Positions 5,460 to 5,965 of a stretch of 5,965 nt of DNA are shown here, one piece after another; the first letter of the stretch is position 1; the number at the start of each line of letters is the position of its first letter. Made by a program: the position numbers and the translations under genes. Source of the stretch: JAZNLR01 sp045579195 (GTDB lineage: Bacteria > Bacillota > Clostridia > Christensenellales > CAMQZB01). Below the pieces are notes generated by a model, which worked only from the letters and a program-made list of their open reading frames with translations, made no database searches and was not told where the DNA came from. Where the stretch lies: contig JAZNLR010000043.1 in the NCBI GenBank assembly GCA_045579195.1, positions 1 to 5,965 on the forward strand. The letters are read 5' to 3'.

Positions 5460-5965
5460 TTAGTAATTCACGACAAGGGAGAAATCCCCTGCCTTCAAAC
5501 TTGCGCCGCCGATCAAACCGCCGTCGATCTGTTCTTTTGCCATGAGCTCGGATGCATTCTTCGGGTTCATGCTTCCGCCATACTGAATGCGAACGCCCTC
5601 TGCAACCTCTGCACCGAAGATCTCCGCAAGAACAGAGCGGATATATCCAATGGTCTCGTTTGCATCTTCTGCGGTTGCGGTCTTGCCCGTTCCGATTGCC
5701 CAGACAGGCTCATAAGCAATGACAACATTTTCCATCTGCTCTGCGGTGATTCCCTCAAAGCCATTGACAGTCTGCGTGCGAACGACCTGCTCGGTGAGTC
5801 CGCCTTCACGTTCGGAAAGAAGCTCTCCAACACAAACGATGGGTTTCAGGCCTGCCTCCAAAGCAGCCTTCATGCGTGCGTTCACGGTTGCATCGGTCTC
5901 CCCGAAGTACTGTCTGCGCTCGCTGTAAGTCGGAGGCCAAGCGGTCTTAGGAAGACAAACCAAAT
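5460..5965 (-). CDS. tpiA: Triosephosphate isomerase, C-terminal part; window-edge sequence abnormal
   Basis: From about 5924 down to the stop at 5460 the frame encodes the last ~154 residues of a triosephosphate isomerase, the cytoplasmic enzyme that interconverts dihydroxyacetone phosphate and glyceraldehyde 3-phosphate. Visible are SERRQYFGETD, KPIVCVGE, the catalytic Glu in AYEPVWAIGTGKTA with its mobile loop 6, the phosphate-binding YGGSM and the C-terminal DGGLIGGASLKAGDFSLVVNY. The number of residues from SERR to the end fits a ~250-residue enzyme. The frame stays open to the window edge, but the ~13 residues before SERR (LVCLPKTAWPPTY) do not resemble the family's IIGH, and Tyr stands where the catalytic His belongs. 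The true 5' half of the gene, with the catalytic Asn and Lys, is not present. It is the first gene of the tpiA-gpmI pair seen here; in related genomes gap and pgk often precede it. Confidence 0.93.
   Translation of the reverse strand, partial: LVCLPKTAWPPTYSERRQYFGETDATVNARMKAALEAGLKPIVCVGELLSEREGGLTEQVVRTQTVNGFEGITAEQMENVVIAYEPVWAIGTGKTATAEDANETIGYIRSVLAEIFGAEVAEGVRIQYGGSMNPKNASELMAKEQIDGGLIGGASLKAGDFSLVVNY
5925..5965. other. Window-end segment not homologous to tpiA
   Basis: These 41 bases lie where tpiA should encode the strand leading into GHSERR. None of the three minus-strand frames gives a recognisable triosephosphate isomerase sequence: one has a stop, one reads WFVFLRPLGLRLT and the tpiA frame reads VCLPKTAWPPTY. 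Recognisable homology begins sharply at the Ser of SERR. The segment may be a chimeric or error-rich contig end, or a real rearrangement. I do not recognise it as part of any element. Confidence 0.5.

Noticed and set aside
1..5965. A previously undescribed defence, mobile or biosynthetic system
   Set aside because: Every gene is assigned to a well-known housekeeping family with intact signature residues in the part that is visible, apart from the tpiA edge. The remaining gaps are under 90 bases and contain only expression signals.

Overview
All six genes in this window lie on the minus strand, so transcription runs from position 5965 down to position 1. The genes are densely packed, with no mobile element, CRISPR array, rRNA or tRNA that I can recognise. 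The glycolysis-secretion-RNA-quality-control order (tpiA, gpmI, secG, rnr, smpB), the clear GGAGG-type ribosome sites, the use of TTG starts and the moderate GC content suggest a Gram-positive bacterium of the Bacillota, most likely an uncultured member of the Clostridia. That placement rests on gene order and protein style, not on a search. Both window ends cut through genes, so this may be a short metagenomic contig.

Reading in the direction of transcription: 5965-5460 holds the 3' part of tpiA (triosephosphate isomerase). Its last ~40 bases at the window edge do not look like tpiA, and the expected catalytic His of the GHSERR motif is missing. After an 18-base gap comes gpmI (5441-3903, cofactor-independent phosphoglycerate mutase), which has every metal ligand and the catalytic Ser. 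The two enzymes act in lower glycolysis.

The 85 bases between the gpmI stop and the secG start hold the best regulatory sequence in the window. There is a consensus-like sigma-A promoter (TTGTCA, 17 bases, TATAAT with an extended -10). A near-perfect 26-bp dyad overlaps its -35 box and could be an operator or a weak gpmI terminator. This promoter fixes the secG start at a TTG (3817) rather than at the longer frame's ATG (3850), which lies inside the -10 box. secG (protein-export channel subunit) is followed directly by a strong intrinsic terminator (3424-3453).

Only 15 bases beyond the terminator's U-tract, rnr (RNase R, 3408-1282) begins. It overlaps smpB (1285-836, tmRNA-binding protein) by four bases. 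RNase R and SmpB cooperate in trans-translation: SmpB and tmRNA free stalled ribosomes, and RNase R degrades the defective mRNA. A PLP enzyme of the O-acetylhomoserine sulfhydrylase type (796-1, C-terminus cut off) follows 39 bases later, with no visible terminator or promoter between.

No gene-free stretch exceeds 300 bases. I found no new multi-gene system. The points worth a second look are the tpiA breakpoint, the promoter/dyad overlap before secG and the terminator pressed against the rnr start.
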